Shown here one piece after another: positions 23,101 to 38,100 of a stretch of 64,000 nt of DNA. Position 1 is the first letter of the stretch, and every line of letters begins with the position of its first letter. The notes under the pieces were generated by a model. It made no database searches, had not been told where the DNA came from, and was given only the letters and a program-made list of their open reading frames with translations. The position numbers and the translations under genes are program-made. The DNA comes from Dendrolimus kikuchii. Lineage: Eukaryota > Arthropoda > Insecta > Lepidoptera > Lasiocampidae. The stretch spans positions 26,028,935 to 26,092,934 of the forward strand of contig CM034389.1 in the NCBI GenBank assembly GCA_019925095.2, given 5' to 3'.

Positions 23101-26100
23101 AGATTTATAATACAATAATTGAGTAACTTATTATTGGCTCCTATGAGCAATAAGCCTCCCAGCGAGCTTCCCCTCGCGCAAAAGATAAGAAAAGCGTGTG
23201 TGGAACATCTGTGCGTTGCCTTAACAGCCTTAAAGCTAGCGACACCGTCTGTAAAACGGGGAGTGTACCGAGGAATTGTTTTATCTCGTGCCAACGCCTC
23301 ATTTTTACAATAAAAAAGTGACAGTAAGTAATTGCCTTTTCCGGGATGTAAATCATCCTATGTTACCACGTATTGTTAAAAGGTTTATACAAAAAGCCTT
23401 GAGCAAGAGGTAATTATACAAGTTACAAATGGTGTCATATATCCAATTAAACAAAAAAAGGAAATGAAAGTAGCCTATTAATTAAATAGCGCTGGAAACG
23501 AAATGCTAAGCACAATATATCCTCATTTGGGACAGGATGCTTGCACTTTGCTATGCTAATTTTAGTCTGCACTGTCTGACTCAATGGCTAATGTTGGTGA
23601 ACCTCGCTTTTTGCCCTATTTGTTGTTTCAGAACATAAATTAAGGACGTAGTGAGTCACTTATATTTTGCGTCCTAATGTATGTGAAATAAATCTGTTAA
23701 TGTTAAATTCCTTAAATAAATAGGTATGTTAAAAAATTGAGAATTCTTTATGCATGGTAAAAGTTAGCTGTCCTATCTATATATTAATACGTGAATCAAA
23801 ACACAGCAAAAACTTTGTACGCCTTTATACAAAAATTTCGCGGGCGGAGGAGTATGAAATTTCGCACACTTATAGTTTATATAGAGAAGTAGTGCAGAAT
23901 GTTATTATATAAATTATGCATAAAAAATACATTAAGTCGGTAAAAAAACATTACACACACTACCATGTACTTGACACACACACGCATATATACTCTTTTA
24001 TTTATTATTAAAGTGAAATTAACAGTGTAGCCTTGGCGAAATCTGTGATTATACAAGTATATATATATAGTCTTTGACAACAGAACCTTAATAATGTTCA
24101 AACTTATAATTTAAATTAACTATTATGGTCGAATTTCGACCACGGACGACCATTAGTTCCAATAAAACCCCAAATTCAAAGTCGTTATAACAAAAAATAT
24201 TCTGATATAGTACGTAGAACGTACATTGAATTCGAAATAGTAAGCTGAGGGTGCAACCGGGATTTAAGCTTAGAATAATGATACCTTTTTCTTGTTACGC
24301 CATTGGTACACTTGGGACAGTGTTAGTGTTAGTGACTGTGTCATGCAGATGTAGCCAAGGGTTTAATTCGTTATTTGAAATGTGTTGGAATCTCCAACAA
24401 ATAGTTGTTATTTATTTGGTGCGGCATAGTACTGGCCACCAAACATCTAAATGTTTGAATTTAGAACATAGATGTTATTTTGTTTTTATCTGTATATTTT
24501 TTCCGACTATTAAAAAATCGTCATTATTTTACGCACGTGCAGTTTTCTTTTATAATTAAAATAATTACAGTCCACAACAAACTAATATTTAAAGAAGTGT
24601 TTAACACAATGCGATATTATTAATGACATTGACAGACAACTCATGTATAACTGATGTAGGTAATCGTCCACGACGTTATTTTTTAACGCTATAATTAGGT
24701 CGCATTTGATCACAAACGCAGATGAAGCAGGAGCCTTACAAGAATAATCATCTTACGGTTTTTACTCAACTAAATTAATACAATACAATTTTTTACATAA
24801 CCACGATCACACACATATTAATTGTAAGCCAGTTTTTATAAACTAACCAACACCACTAAGCTACTGTTAACATGAGCTTTTTGCATGAGTTCTTTAACCT
24901 TCGTTTTTTTGTAGACTGTTTGTATATTGGGTACTAGACTTTGCCCCCCCAGGTTCCCCGCGTGTCCAGCCCTAAGCAGTAGCTGTATTTTACTTACACA
25001 GAAATTTAATTCGGTTTTTTACATATAATAATAACAAAGAAACTACGTCCATATAGTCTATACAACTGCCCAGCAAAACATAATTATGAGTCTAAGCCAA
25101 CCTGATTTAAAGTAATACAACGAATGACATGCTTATGACAACGTAGGTACGTGTTAGTAAATTGAAAAAAAAAACGCGATTGCAGCGCCATCTATTTAGC
25201 TTATCCGTGTATTCTATGGAAACGACATCATTTATCGCAATAAAAAGTATCCTAAGTGTTGCCATCTCTCTGTCGAGTTTCGTTCATATACGTTTTGTAG
25301 TTTTCCAAAACAATGCGATCGCAGCGTCATCTTTTTAGATAATTTCGTCTATCTCGCGGAAACGACGTCATTTATCGGGATAAAAAGTATCCTAAGTTAC
25401 GCCCTGTGTCGAGTTTCGTTTAAATCCATTCGGTAGTTTTCAGTTTGATGCTCTAACGGATGTACAGAAAGACAGATAGACAGACAGACAAAAATTCTAA
25501 ATCTAATCACTTTCGGGGCCCGTATAGCTTGGGGGCCCCATATCATTGATACTATAACTGATATTCTTCTTCATTGCCAACGGGGAGCGTGCCCAGAAGG
25601 CTGGCTGCATTGCCACGCTGTATGGCAATACTTATTTGTTGTGCAAAATATGAGCCAGCCTTCGGATCACGGGTAGTGTCAAAGAGTTTCTTACATATGT
25701 CTTTAAAGAAACTCTTTGCCGACGGACCCCACGGGCCTAATGTTTCAACCCCAAACGGCACAAATATGTAACCCCTTCCCAAGGCTCCATATTTGCGCCG
25801 TTTGACGTCCTCAGCTGAAGCGGCAGCGTTGCCAGCCCGTGACTCGGTCATTGGAACATGTGACGGGGCCAGTGTGTCAACACAGGTCGCATCCCACACT
25901 AGCGGCCGCCCCATCTTCCAAGGGACGAGTGACATTCCGTCCGGTCTCTTGCCATCGTCACGCACCAGGCCATTTGGTTCCAGAATGGCCGGGACGCCGA
26001 CGCTAACTACTATAACTTATGTTTTTGGTTTACGCCGAATAAAATATTCATACAGACAACATCAGTTTAGCGACCTGAAGTATAACTAATACAAAACTAC

Positions 26101-29100
26101 ATCAATTACATCTTGCGTTAATATGTTCATCGCATGAACATATGCTTTGCATGTGAACAACAAAAACGCGGAAGTCTAAGTTTCAGATAAAATATTACCA
26201 CAAATACATTACGAAGGACATAATCATTAACGCTGTGTGTTTTTACGCTATGTGTTTTTGCAAACTTACATTGCCGATTGTTAAACATTTGAGCGGAGGT
26301 TTATAATTCTAAAATAGCAAACAATACATTTTGAAATCCGTCTCTTTATTTCCATCAAGGTAAAAGAGGTACCTACGCTCACGTATGGAAGCGAGAGTTG
26401 GGTATGGAAGAGAGAGCATGAAAGTAGAGTAAACGCGGTCGACATGCGAGCACTGCGCAAAATCGGCGGAGTGACGCTCGCGGACCGCGTTCGTAATACC
26501 GAAGTAAGAAAGAGAGTTGGTCTGAAAGAGAGTGTCGGGGTGAAGGTAAGGAAAGGAATGCTCCGGTAGTTCGGGCATGTGGAAAGAATGACTAAACAGA
26601 TATACAATGCAAAAGTGGATGGATGCAGAAGTCGTGGAAGGCCATGACACACCTTCCATTATCAAATTGATCATGTACTAGCAGAAGGTGATGTCAGGAA
26701 CCTTAAGAACAGACCAGCGTGCATGACAAGAGTTATGAATGTCAAAGAAGCAAGTGAGGTGTGTAAGAATAAGCCTACCTACGCTCACGTATGGAAGCGA
26801 GAGTTGGGTATGGAAGAGAGAGCATGAAAGTAGAGTAAACGCGGTCGAGATGCGAGCACTGCGCAAAATCTGCAGAGTGACGCTCGCGGACCGCGTTCGT
26901 AATACCGAAGTAAGAAAGAGAGTTGGTCTGAAAGAGACTGTCGGGGTGAAGGTAAGGAAAGGAATGCTCCGGTAGTTCGGGCATGTGGAAAGAATGCATG
27001 ATGAAAGAATGACTAAACAGATATACAATGCAAAAGTGGATGGATGCAGAAGTCGTGGAAGGCCACGACACACCTTCCATTATCAAGTTGATCATGTACT
27101 AGCAGAAGGTGATGTCAGGAGCCTTAAGAACAGACCAGCGTGCATGACAAGAGTTATGAATGTCAAAGAAGCAAGTGAGGTGTGTAAGAATAAGCCTAAA
27201 TGGCGCTCTGTTGTTCGTGCCTACCCCGCAAGGGAAATGGCGTGAAGTTATGTATGTATGTATGTATTTCCATCAATTACAATTAAACTATTTTTTTAAT
27301 AATATAATAATAATTGATTTATTTACTTCCCATAAAAAAGAAAAACAAAATTTATAGAGTACAAAATTTGAGAAACCTAATAAAATGGGAAAGGCAGGAG
27401 CCCAAACTAGGTAAACGCAGTATAATGGTACTCCTTGCCCTCGCCTCCCACTATTACTATTTCTATAATAATCGCCACCGAAGAGCACTACAATCAAAGA
27501 AAAATAGGGAGATACGTGTGTATGTGTGTACGCGTGTGCGTGTGTGTGTGTTACTATAATAAAAAAACTAAATTTAACATAGAAATTAACATATAAAGTA
27601 TACCGTGTAAGTTTACAGAGTACCTATGCCGCCATAACAAGTTGTGTTCCGGCGACATTAGTGATCTCGGTCCCAGCCTCCCTTAAGAGAGCAGTTGCGT
27701 AATGTAGCACCTTTGATGTTATAAATGTCCATAGACGATGGTAACAGCTTTCCACCAGTGGGCCATCTGCCTGTCTGCTGTCAATAAAAAAATTTGAAAA
27801 AACCTAAAAATAAATAAAATCACTTTATACATAAATTAGAGGCTCGATTAACTGCTGATAATTGAATATATGAATAAAGTGATTTTTGTATAAGAAAGAC
27901 AACTTGCATCCAGCTTCATCATACGCACCGCAAAGGAGTGGAACTCATTGCCGGAGTCTGTCTTTTCCGATGCTTATAACCTGGGTGTCTTCAAGGCCCG
28001 TGTAAATAGGTACCTTCTAGGTACGCGTGCTCCATCCTAGACCACATCTTCACTCCACATAGGGTGAGATTGTGGTCAAATGCGATCCTATATTACAATA
28101 AAAAAAAAACCTTGTCCGTGTTATTACATTATTCAATAGAACAAAAAAATATATCATCCAAAATTTATTTTTATTAAGAGACTAAGGTTTTGCTCCGTGG
28201 CTACGCCGCGTAAAAATCCCTGGTTACTCTATGTTACGTACATAATAATTTAACTAGGTGTTATAAATATATAAACCTTCAAAACTTTAGTTTCTTGTTC
28301 AATTAACTACAATTACAAAGATTTAAACAATACAGAACCATTCACTTGTAGAATTTCACATCACGCACTTTGTTGTTTACAGAGAAGGTAGTAATACGTA
28401 CCGCTGAGGAGTGTAACTTCGTACCACGTTGTCTCTTTTTACTACATACAAGTCTTGAAGTCTCGCGTGAACACGTTTTTTTTTATTGCCTGAAGTAAGC
28501 AAACAGGCAGACGGCCTCTTCTAAATAAACGTGTCCCACCCTAGACTGCATTTACACCTGAGATTATGTGTAATGTCGGACAAACTTGAATCTTCATATT
28601 AACATATCCGCAATGGGGTTACTGTTCTTTACACTAAAATAATTAACCGTCTCTCTCCTTTGTCAATACAGAAGGCGAGTTGGAAACAGAATGGCTGCAG
28701 GCGGCGGGTCTTGGCTCTCTCGCCGCGCCTTTCCAAGCCGGCTTGGAGGTCAGCGAGGCCCAGCTGGGTGAGGCAGTCAGGCCCCTACCCAGGGAACAGG
28801 CTGCAGCTGTCAGGAGAAGAGTCAGACGGCTGAATAGAACTGTGCGAAGGAAAAAAGCCGCTTCGAGAGCGAGGAAGCCTGATATCAGGGACGTCTTTCG
28901 TGATTTAGAGGTTAGTTACTTTTTTATTTCTGTTTTTTCCGTTGACAAGTTTTTAAATACAGAATTATTGTTCAAACTAAGTTCTACAGAACGTTTTGTA
29001 AGAGTATTTCTTTGTTGATTTTGGACTATGATTTATTTGCCGCCGTTCTCCGCTCTGTGAACTTCCAATGTATTTCTTCAAAAATAGTTACTTCTTCTAA

Positions 29101-32100
29101 AAAAAAATAATGTAAACTTATCACAAATAGTAATGAGTGATAAAATGTTTAGTTTTCCTGTTCAAACAAAGAAAGAATTATAAGATTTTTGAATGCTTCA
29201 TTGGGTTAACTTTTTAAGTGTTGGTGATGAATCAGAGTTTGTTTGGATGACAAAAGATTTTTTAGTATCTCAGATGGTTTCGTTAGCACTGATTCATAAG
29301 AATTCTTCTTATTTTATTTCAAATTCTTTTATTGTATTAATAATATAAGGTAACTATATGAATTTATGCTTCTTTTTTTAATGCGCCTTCTCCTCTATCA
29401 TGTGGCAAGACAAAGGTTCTTGTTTTCGATTCTTTGTTATATATTTATTCTTTATTTACTTATAAAAAGGGGTTTACATTTTATGCTTGTATTACTAGGC
29501 AAATAATTTTACACAATTTGGATACGTTGGTGTTGGTTGGTTGGAATATGAATTTATGTTAGATAGGAATTACGTAACCTGTGTATGGGACGTGGAGCTA
29601 ATACGATAACGGTCTGGGTGTCATAGTATCAACACCAGAGTTCGGCCTAGTGAGACTACATCTGCATTCATGTCAAAGATTTAGACGGTGGCCAAACGCG
29701 TCTTATTTAAAGCGTTAAAAATAACGCCGTTCTCGAATAGCACACTAGTGTATTTTTCACACAAGTTTCATGTCAACATTTAACATTATTAAAAGTTAAA
29801 AACAACATCGCATCACAAATAACGCATAACATCCATCGCCACATATGCGTTAAACGGCCTATATCTATAACATTAATCCAGATGCAGCCGCATCATAAGA
29901 GAAAATCTTCTATTTGACCTTATATTTTAGCAACATTAGACATAATAAAAGCCAAAAGTTTAAGCATAAATCGATAAAGTTCAAGAAGAACATTAAGCAA
30001 TAATGTTAGTATTACGTAAAACCCACTCATTTTTTTTTTTGGTTTTGAGGCGAGGGAAAATGCTTAACCGATTTACGCACAAACTGGGTCGTTGCTAGGG
30101 GAACGACACGCGTCGGTCGGGGGCGATAACACTGCAGCAATAGTATGCTCTTGGCAGCGCTCCGTCCGCGATCGACGTCACAGAATAGTGTGGAAGACTC
30201 CGAGCGTTGCTGCACGGGCGAGCAACCCCAATACCCACTAAAAACCCCCTCCTCCCTGACGACCCTGCGCTTTGAATGTGTTGGAAAGGCTGAGATTTAG
30301 AACATAGTTACGCCCAGCCGATCCAGCGCAATAAAGTGCCTTTGAGTGTGCCCTGGGAGAACACACCCCACTTCGTTGTGCGGGGGTAGAAGGTCCTTTG
30401 CTCTTCCTAGCAAGCTAAAGGCCCCCCGCGGACGTAAAACCCACTCATGGCTTAACATCGGTAGACTTTATGCGATATTACCCTACGAAAATAAAATGTT
30501 GCCTTGACTCTGCGAGCCAAAAACTCCTAAACTACGAAGGTGCTGAGAAAGATTTTATGTATCACATTTCTGATAGTATTTCAATTTGGGCGTGTTTATG
30601 TGTCGTCAAAAACTAACATAAATAATATAATTAACTTTGTCAAATATTTTAAAATACGATTGAAGTTTTCTCTATAAATACTAGAAATCGACGTTTCTAA
30701 ACGTTTCCCCATCACTCAGCCAAACAGAGAAATGTCTTGTCGGAAGCGTGTTAACTTTCACGGCAACACGCATTAGTTCGAGACTCCAGTATTGCATTGC
30801 CTACTGATAACCATTTGTGGTCGACCACGGTATTAGGTATATAATCCATCGTAGATATATTATCCTACTAATATTATAAACGCGAACGTTTGTAAGAATG
30901 TACGGATGTATGTTTGTTACTCTTTCACGCAAAAACTATTGAATGGATTTTGATGAAACTTATCCGTGCAGGAACGGAGAAAGAATACAATTTCCTGCGG
31001 CCGGGCGGCCTGTCGTAAGAGGCGACGAAACAACCCACAGCCAGGTGGTAGGGCATTTGCCCGACTGGATGGCTACCACACCTGGTCTAAAGTATGTCGC
31101 CATAACAACCTTGTGTTGTGTTCCGGCGCTAGTGACCAAGTTCCAGTCTCCCTAAGAGAGCAGCAGCGCATTTGTAGCACCTTTGGTGTTGCAAATGTCC
31201 ATAGGCGATGGTAACCGCTTTTCATCAAGTGGGCCGTCTGCCTGTCTGCTGACCTCCTGCAGTAAAAAAAAACTTTACAATAATATAGCTTACACATCAG
31301 AATAACACATAGGCTATAATTTATAAAGATATAGTGTGAATGATCATCATTATCACAATTTTCCATCACCACGCGGGTGAAACCGCGGGGCGCAACTAGA
31401 GACATATATGGTTTAAGAATACTCCATATGAATCGATTTTCATATAAGGTCCGGAAATTTTATGAGGAGTAAAATAATACAAGCGTAATTCAAAACTGTT
31501 ATGTTTTTTTTGGGGTTTATTTTTTTCTTTTAAACTATCCATGTATTATAGCGGACAAAAAGATATATTTAAATTGTTTGGACTGTTTTTCTTAATTAAA
31601 GTACTTTTAGTGCTAATCTGTAAGTATGAATGAATGAAAACTCTTTATTGTTCACCATAAACTTAAATTTAGACAATTGATACATTTGCATTAGAACAAT
31701 GGGCGGCCTTATCGCTTATAGCGATCTCTTCCAGGCAACCCAGTGTCTAAGGAGATTTTAAACGAAATTTCAATATAAGATTTTAAGTAGTATCATGTTA
31801 ATGTTCAACACTTTCATATTGGCTTGCTTACCGAGATGAGTTTTAGCAAAATTACTAGTATACTGTCAGAAGCTCTGATATTACTTATATGATTTTAAAT
31901 CTTCAATTAATATGTTTCTTCGTGTGTTTTGTGTTCCTTTTTCTCTAGTAATTTTATTGAAATCTAAATTTTTGTTATGGGGAGTGACTTAACGATATTT
32001 TTTTGAAACCAATCTTTTGGAGCTAATCGATCAGGAGTGGAAACTAAAGGATTTGCTATGAAAATCATCATAGGGTCGTTCTGTTGGAAACGGTTATGTA

Positions 32101-35100
32101 CAAATATCAAATATGTATGTACATTCGCTATTAGTCTAAAGCTACGCAATCTCTAACACGTTTATATCTTTGGTTACAATTGCGATCTTTCCCGTTGTAA
32201 ATGAAATTATACCTGTAGTTGTATAGTTGCAATAAATTTTAAGCATATAACGGACGTTTTAAAACCTTCAAACCAGGAGATAAGATAATTAATTAAAGTA
32301 TCCGCTAAAAGTGTAATGAAAATTTTAATTTTCAATTGCACAATTCTCGATGTAGTACGTAATTTACATACAATAAACTCAATACACCTTTCCAATCCTA
32401 CCTTTATTTGGTTAAAACCGGCAATTATTCTAGTTTTAATTTCAGCGCAGTTTAAATTCACAAAAATTAATTAAGTGAATTTTAAATCTGATTATGCACA
32501 AGAATTTGTAACATCAGATGAAATAAATACTTAATAGTTATTTTTTTGCAGCCTTGATAGGTACATTAATTTTTTTCGAGTATATATCCAAATTAAATCT
32601 TTTGTAACTTTATGCAATAGCAGAACTGAACAATTATCACCGAGGTCGCTTGCGTATCGCGATATTATCGCTCGCTCTCTGAGCTACAAACTTTTTTTAT
32701 CGATTAAGTAGTGACATGATACTTGGTATTTTCTCATTTGGTCTAGAAACAGGTGCATTGGCATTGGCTAAAGAAGACTAGGGTTTCACAACGCCGCCGC
32801 GGCGACTAGAATGGTTTTTTGATTACTTAATAATCGTTTTACCCGAACAATACTTTCTTTGAAAAGTCTTTCTTTACAATTACTTTTAATTCTTTTTGAA
32901 AAGTAATTTTAATACAACTTCTATATATATTAAAAATAGAGCCTGAGAAAATATATAAATAATTATGATGACAAAATCTTTTTTAGCTAGACGTGTTGCT
33001 GGACAGTTTCTTGCCGTTTCTTCTCCTTTGAACAGCGATAACACATTGCGAAGCGGTGTACATAGAATAAGAAGTGAATTAATTTTTTTTGACTTACATG
33101 ACCTTCAAAAAGTGTTCTCCAGTGGAAATTATGTTCAATAAAATCTTTTGAATTTGAATTACTTATCGTTAGATTTCACGCTATATTTGGTTTTACTAAA
33201 TTATTTCTTAACTATGTTACTAGTCTAATGCGAACTAAGAGTAGATTCCCTTAGCGATTGTGTAGATGGTACAGCCTACACGCCGTCACCACGCCGCCAC
33301 CGCACCTGCGCTGGTATACTATAATTTTTTTTATGTACATATATGCGAACGTTGTCCGCCCTCCTACAACGGCACCCTACCGCTGACGCCCGCTCGACAG
33401 CGAAAGTGCAGTGGCGACGCGGTGACGGCGAGACGGCGGCGCGTTGACGGTGTCGTGTACACACCCGCTTATGATATTTTTTCACTGTCAGCATGGGATA
33501 GTTACATACTCACTGTCAGGATTCCAATTCAAACCATTCCGATAAGAAACTGTTATCTTATTTACTACTACGACTTTTCTTAAAATTTAAGATTAACCAT
33601 TCAAAGCTGTGGGAAAACTAGTTTATAAAATATATTTATTTTATATTTTCCTGCTTCCATAACCGTGTTGCTAATTAATACCTTTTAATAACATTTTGTC
33701 GCACGTTTTCCTCTAATTATCACTGATATTAACAAAAATAATTAACAATAGTAAGAAATCGTTAAAATAACTTTGTTACGTTCGTCACAGTATTAGGGGC
33801 CAGATAACACGGCTATTAGATAAACTAACCAATTAAGGTTTCGAGGCTTGAACTTAGCAGTAGGTGCTTGAACTCCGCAATGGACATTTCTGTTTATTCA
33901 AACGTGCTAGTGAGTTTTATATGTGAGTTGACTGAGTGATAGAAAATACTGATTAGGAATGTAGTTCTTTCTGATAACAATCTTAATATTTGTGACATGT
34001 GTCGTAAAGACTAATTCCGTAGGGTTAGGTAGAGACGATGTATCTCCACTTACTGCAATCTCGGGAGTCTTTTCGCTTCATCTGCTTTCATTAATTTTTT
34101 CGTACATGCATGTGGTAAACATGAGGTGCTTTTTACTTAATCTTTCTTCAAAATATCTGCTATTTGGTCATGGTGAGTACGGCGTGGTCTACCGGCACCT
34201 GATTTATATCTCTCTCGTGTATGAGAAAGTTTTGTAAGTCTTCTTTCGTCCATTCTCTCTTTCAACATACTATTTGCAACTCGTGTTCATTGTTTTCTTG
34301 CAATCCTCAACGTTCCCTTATCGCATTGTGACTTGTCGTTTACATAATTAGGGAACATTTATACATACATACATAACTTCACGCCAGTTCCCTTGCGGGG
34401 TAGACACGAACAACAGAGCGCCATTCAGGCTTATTCTTACATACCTCACTCGCTTCTTTGACATTTATAGCTCTTGTCATGCACGCTCGTCTGTTCTTAA
34501 GGCTCCTGACGTCACCTTCTGCTAGTACACGATCAATTTGATCATGGATGGTGTGTCGTGGCCTACCACGACTTCTGCATCCATCCACTTTTGTATATCT
34601 GTTTAGTCATTCTTTCATCGTGCATTCTTTCCACACGCCCGAACCACCGGAGCATTCCTTTCCTTACATTCACGCCGACACTTTCTTTCAGACAACTCTC
34701 TTTCTAACTTCGGTATTACGAACGCGGTCCGCGAGCGTCACTCCGCAGATTTTGCGCAGTGCTCGCATCTCGACCGCGTTTGACCGTATAAAGCAGGAGT
34801 TTCTTTTGTAATACTTTTGGAACATTTATACTTCTCAAAATTATCATTTTAAGAAATCTATTATCTTTATCGAAGTTTTTAATTGACGATTTAGGGGATT
34901 TAAAATTGGCCGTAGGAATATAACGAAATAATTTTCGGTCTCACTAACAATAGTGATGTGCTTAATACTGATGACACAATTTAAAATTAATTAAAAACCT
35001 ATTAAAAAGCTTTACATAAATCAAATCCAATCCATTTGCTCCAACTGAATTAGTCTAAAGGTTGAAGAATATGTAGATACAAGATTCTTTCGTTTCTCTA

Positions 35101-38100
35101 AACAATTCTAGAAAAATGTATAATAATAAAAATGGTAATTCATGGACGTTTATTATTACCATTTACACAGTTCTGTCGCAACATACATATACACAACATT
35201 ATAATATGTAAATAGATTGAGCAATTGATATTTATTCCTCGTTAAAAAATAAAATTGCAAGCACATCACTATGGAATTAAAACTAAAACGGACGTATAAC
35301 GTAAATTGCATTGCGTCCGGTTGATTTCAAAACTGTTTTGTGTTCAACACAGTATGCTCGTTAACTGGCAAGTGCGGTGGTTTTTGTGTCCATGTGATAG
35401 TGCAATTAAGACCAATTGGAAAACATGATCTGTGATACAACGCGGATGAAGTTGTGCGAGAAAATGGTGAATTGTAAAGGATTGGCGTACATGAAGTCCT
35501 ACATTGATAGTTTGGTATGTTTCTTCTTTATCATAATGAAGTATAATTATTTTTAATGTTTTATTTGCGTTAATCGGACCGTATAAAGCAGGAGTTTCTT
35601 TTGTAATATTTTTGGAATAATCTCTCTTCCTGTTCTTCGTTACCGCTGGACATAAACCATTCCAACTCAGGTTACTAATTTTACGAGGTATTTGAGGTTA
35701 TGTTGGCTCTTTGTCTTATATTAGGCCGCTGAGCAAATTAAAATTTGTAGACCAATCCCATCATCAATGTCTATGACTCATCAACGTACGATCTGACAGA
35801 TAAGATGCACTGCTTAAAGACCCATCTTCAATCATGTACATCACTGAATCTATGGTCGACGACATGACTTTACGAAGCTTATCGAATGCTACCTGTAGTC
35901 CCAACTGTATCCATCTATTGTTTTCGAAGTTGTCTATGTCTTCACTATAGTATATAATACCTTAGGTACTAACTAGGTAATGGATATTCTTGCAAACAAT
36001 TTGGACATACTAGGAATTCCTTTTCCTCAAAACAGCTATAACAGCACCAACATAATTAGTTTGGCTTGTTTCTCCTCTTTCCCGTTTGGACTTGCAGCGT
36101 GACAAAGCTTACCCGTATCTTACTAATATATTAAAACTAAAAAAATAAAAATTATATCTAAGTATATATTATAAGACTTACAGTTTGCCTATGTTGATAC
36201 TGTATTGTTGGTGACAGATATTTCTCAGTTCTGTGGGTAGAGGTCAAATATTTCACTATTCATTGAGAGGCGTGTACAATTAGTTTCCTTTAAATCATAC
36301 GAGGTCAGCAAATCATCAACTTCCCCTGTATAGCAAGTAACCATGGGCAGTTGTCAATTTCCACCTTGTATTCTTTGACTGGACATTTTTACTTAAGAGG
36401 GTACCTAAATGGAGTTCGCTACCTCGTTTGCGCGTAAAGACATTTTTGAACATATAAATTGACAGAATTAACTTACGACAAATCTGAAAAATTACTCTCA
36501 ACAATTATAATACGAATGTTGCAAATTGTTCCACTCGACGGTGGTGCGCAAAAGAAAACTTCTTTTAAATTTCATAAAATTACAAGGACCTAAATACGTC
36601 TTTCGATTTATGACTTGACTTATTGAGTAGATTTAAATACAATAACTTAAAAAATAAACGTGAAATGGTCGCGTCACTTACGCCGCGACGTCGCCAATTG
36701 TAATCCTGCACCGAGATACTGTGCCGCCGCCGTTTTTAAACGCGGCGCCCATGTTTATGGTAGTGGATGACAATCTTTATTCTTACGTTCTTTTTTTAAA
36801 CATTAAATAGTAAACAAGATAAACGATGAAGTGGTTGTTATCTTGTTTGTTTTTACTTTATTATTTCGTAATTAGTACGATTGCAGTATCTTTCTTATCT
36901 GCTTGCATATAACATGCTGTTTGGTTATTATGTTTCTTTGACGTGTTGGCTTTCTAATTTTATTTTAGCCATCTGATATTATGCATGTTCTAATGATAGA
37001 ACACTTGTTATAATTTTATATTATGTGATAATTACTGTGTTACTAATTAGTGACAACTATATAAGTATGTATGTAGTTGGTCTTAGGCTCGATTTAGACT
37101 ATGATGCCGTTCAGGGTTCATTTTCGTTTCGGTCTCCGTCCAATCAAACCTCGCTGTGTGTATACTACCTACTATAATTAATTTACTGTTAGTTTGTGAT
37201 GCTTAAGTTAAATATTACTTTCGACGAACCGGTACCGGCGTGATATCAATTGGAACTAGAGCGATATTCTCACTGACCGAACTGGGAACGGATGGAGTCC
37301 GGAGCAAAATTGACCTGTGAACGGCATCAGTGTGAAACAAGCCTTACTTTGAAACGATTATGACCAGTTGGTATTTTTAATTTAGTGATTTTAGTTTAGA
37401 TGGTTCATTTAAATCTTTGATATCCAACTTTAGATGTTATTTAAGTTGAGTTAGGGCCGATTTTTCAATCATCAAATGAAAGTTATCAGTCGAATAAATT
37501 ATGACCTGACAAAATTCAATAGTGAAATTCCACTGTTTTAATCATTCAACTGTCATTTTTAATTTTACCATGTAGCGTTTTATTCCACAGAATAACTTAC
37601 ATCTGGTGATTGAAAAATGGGCCCTAACGTAATTAAATAGTATTAAATAGTGAATTTCGGGAATAGTGTGAATGGAGCGTTAGGTAAGCTTCTAGGCGCT
37701 AAGAACCTCAGCCAGAAGGCCCAGCTTGCCATACACAACGCGGTGCTGGTACCTACGCTCACGTATGGATGCGAGAGTTGGGTATGGAAGAGAGAGCATG
37801 AAAGTAGAGTACACGCGGTCGAGATGCGAGCACTGCGCAAAATCTGCGGAGTGACGCTCGCGGACCGCGTTCGTAATACCGAAGTAAGAAAGAGAGTGTC
37901 GGGATGAAGGTAAGGAAAGGAATGCTCCGGTGGTTCGGGCATGTGGAAAGAATGCATGATGAAAAAATGCAGAAGTCGTGGAAGGCCACGACACACCTTC
38001 CATGATCAAATTGATCGTGTACTAGCAGAAGGTGATGTCAGGTGCCTTAAGAACAGACGAGCGTGCATGACAAGAGTTATGAATGTCAAAGAAGCAAGTG

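Larger units (their letters stand above)
20163..28671 (+). other. conu: conu intron 1
   Basis: An 8.5-kb intron if exon 1 is right. Stretches with nothing recognised: 20169-20495, 20716-21590, 22070-22720, 22990-25150, 26020-26340 and 27277-27500. A dispersed repeat with CCCGGGA-type inverted motifs fills about 21600-22060. Confidence 0.5.

Noticed and set aside
24251..24559. 102-codon ORF in intron 1
   Set aside because: AT-rich, no domain, no splice partner or promoter; compositional.
33266..33583. 105-codon ORF over the CpG-rich patch
   Set aside because: Low-complexity GC-rich composition, no recognisable domain, no supporting splice or start context.
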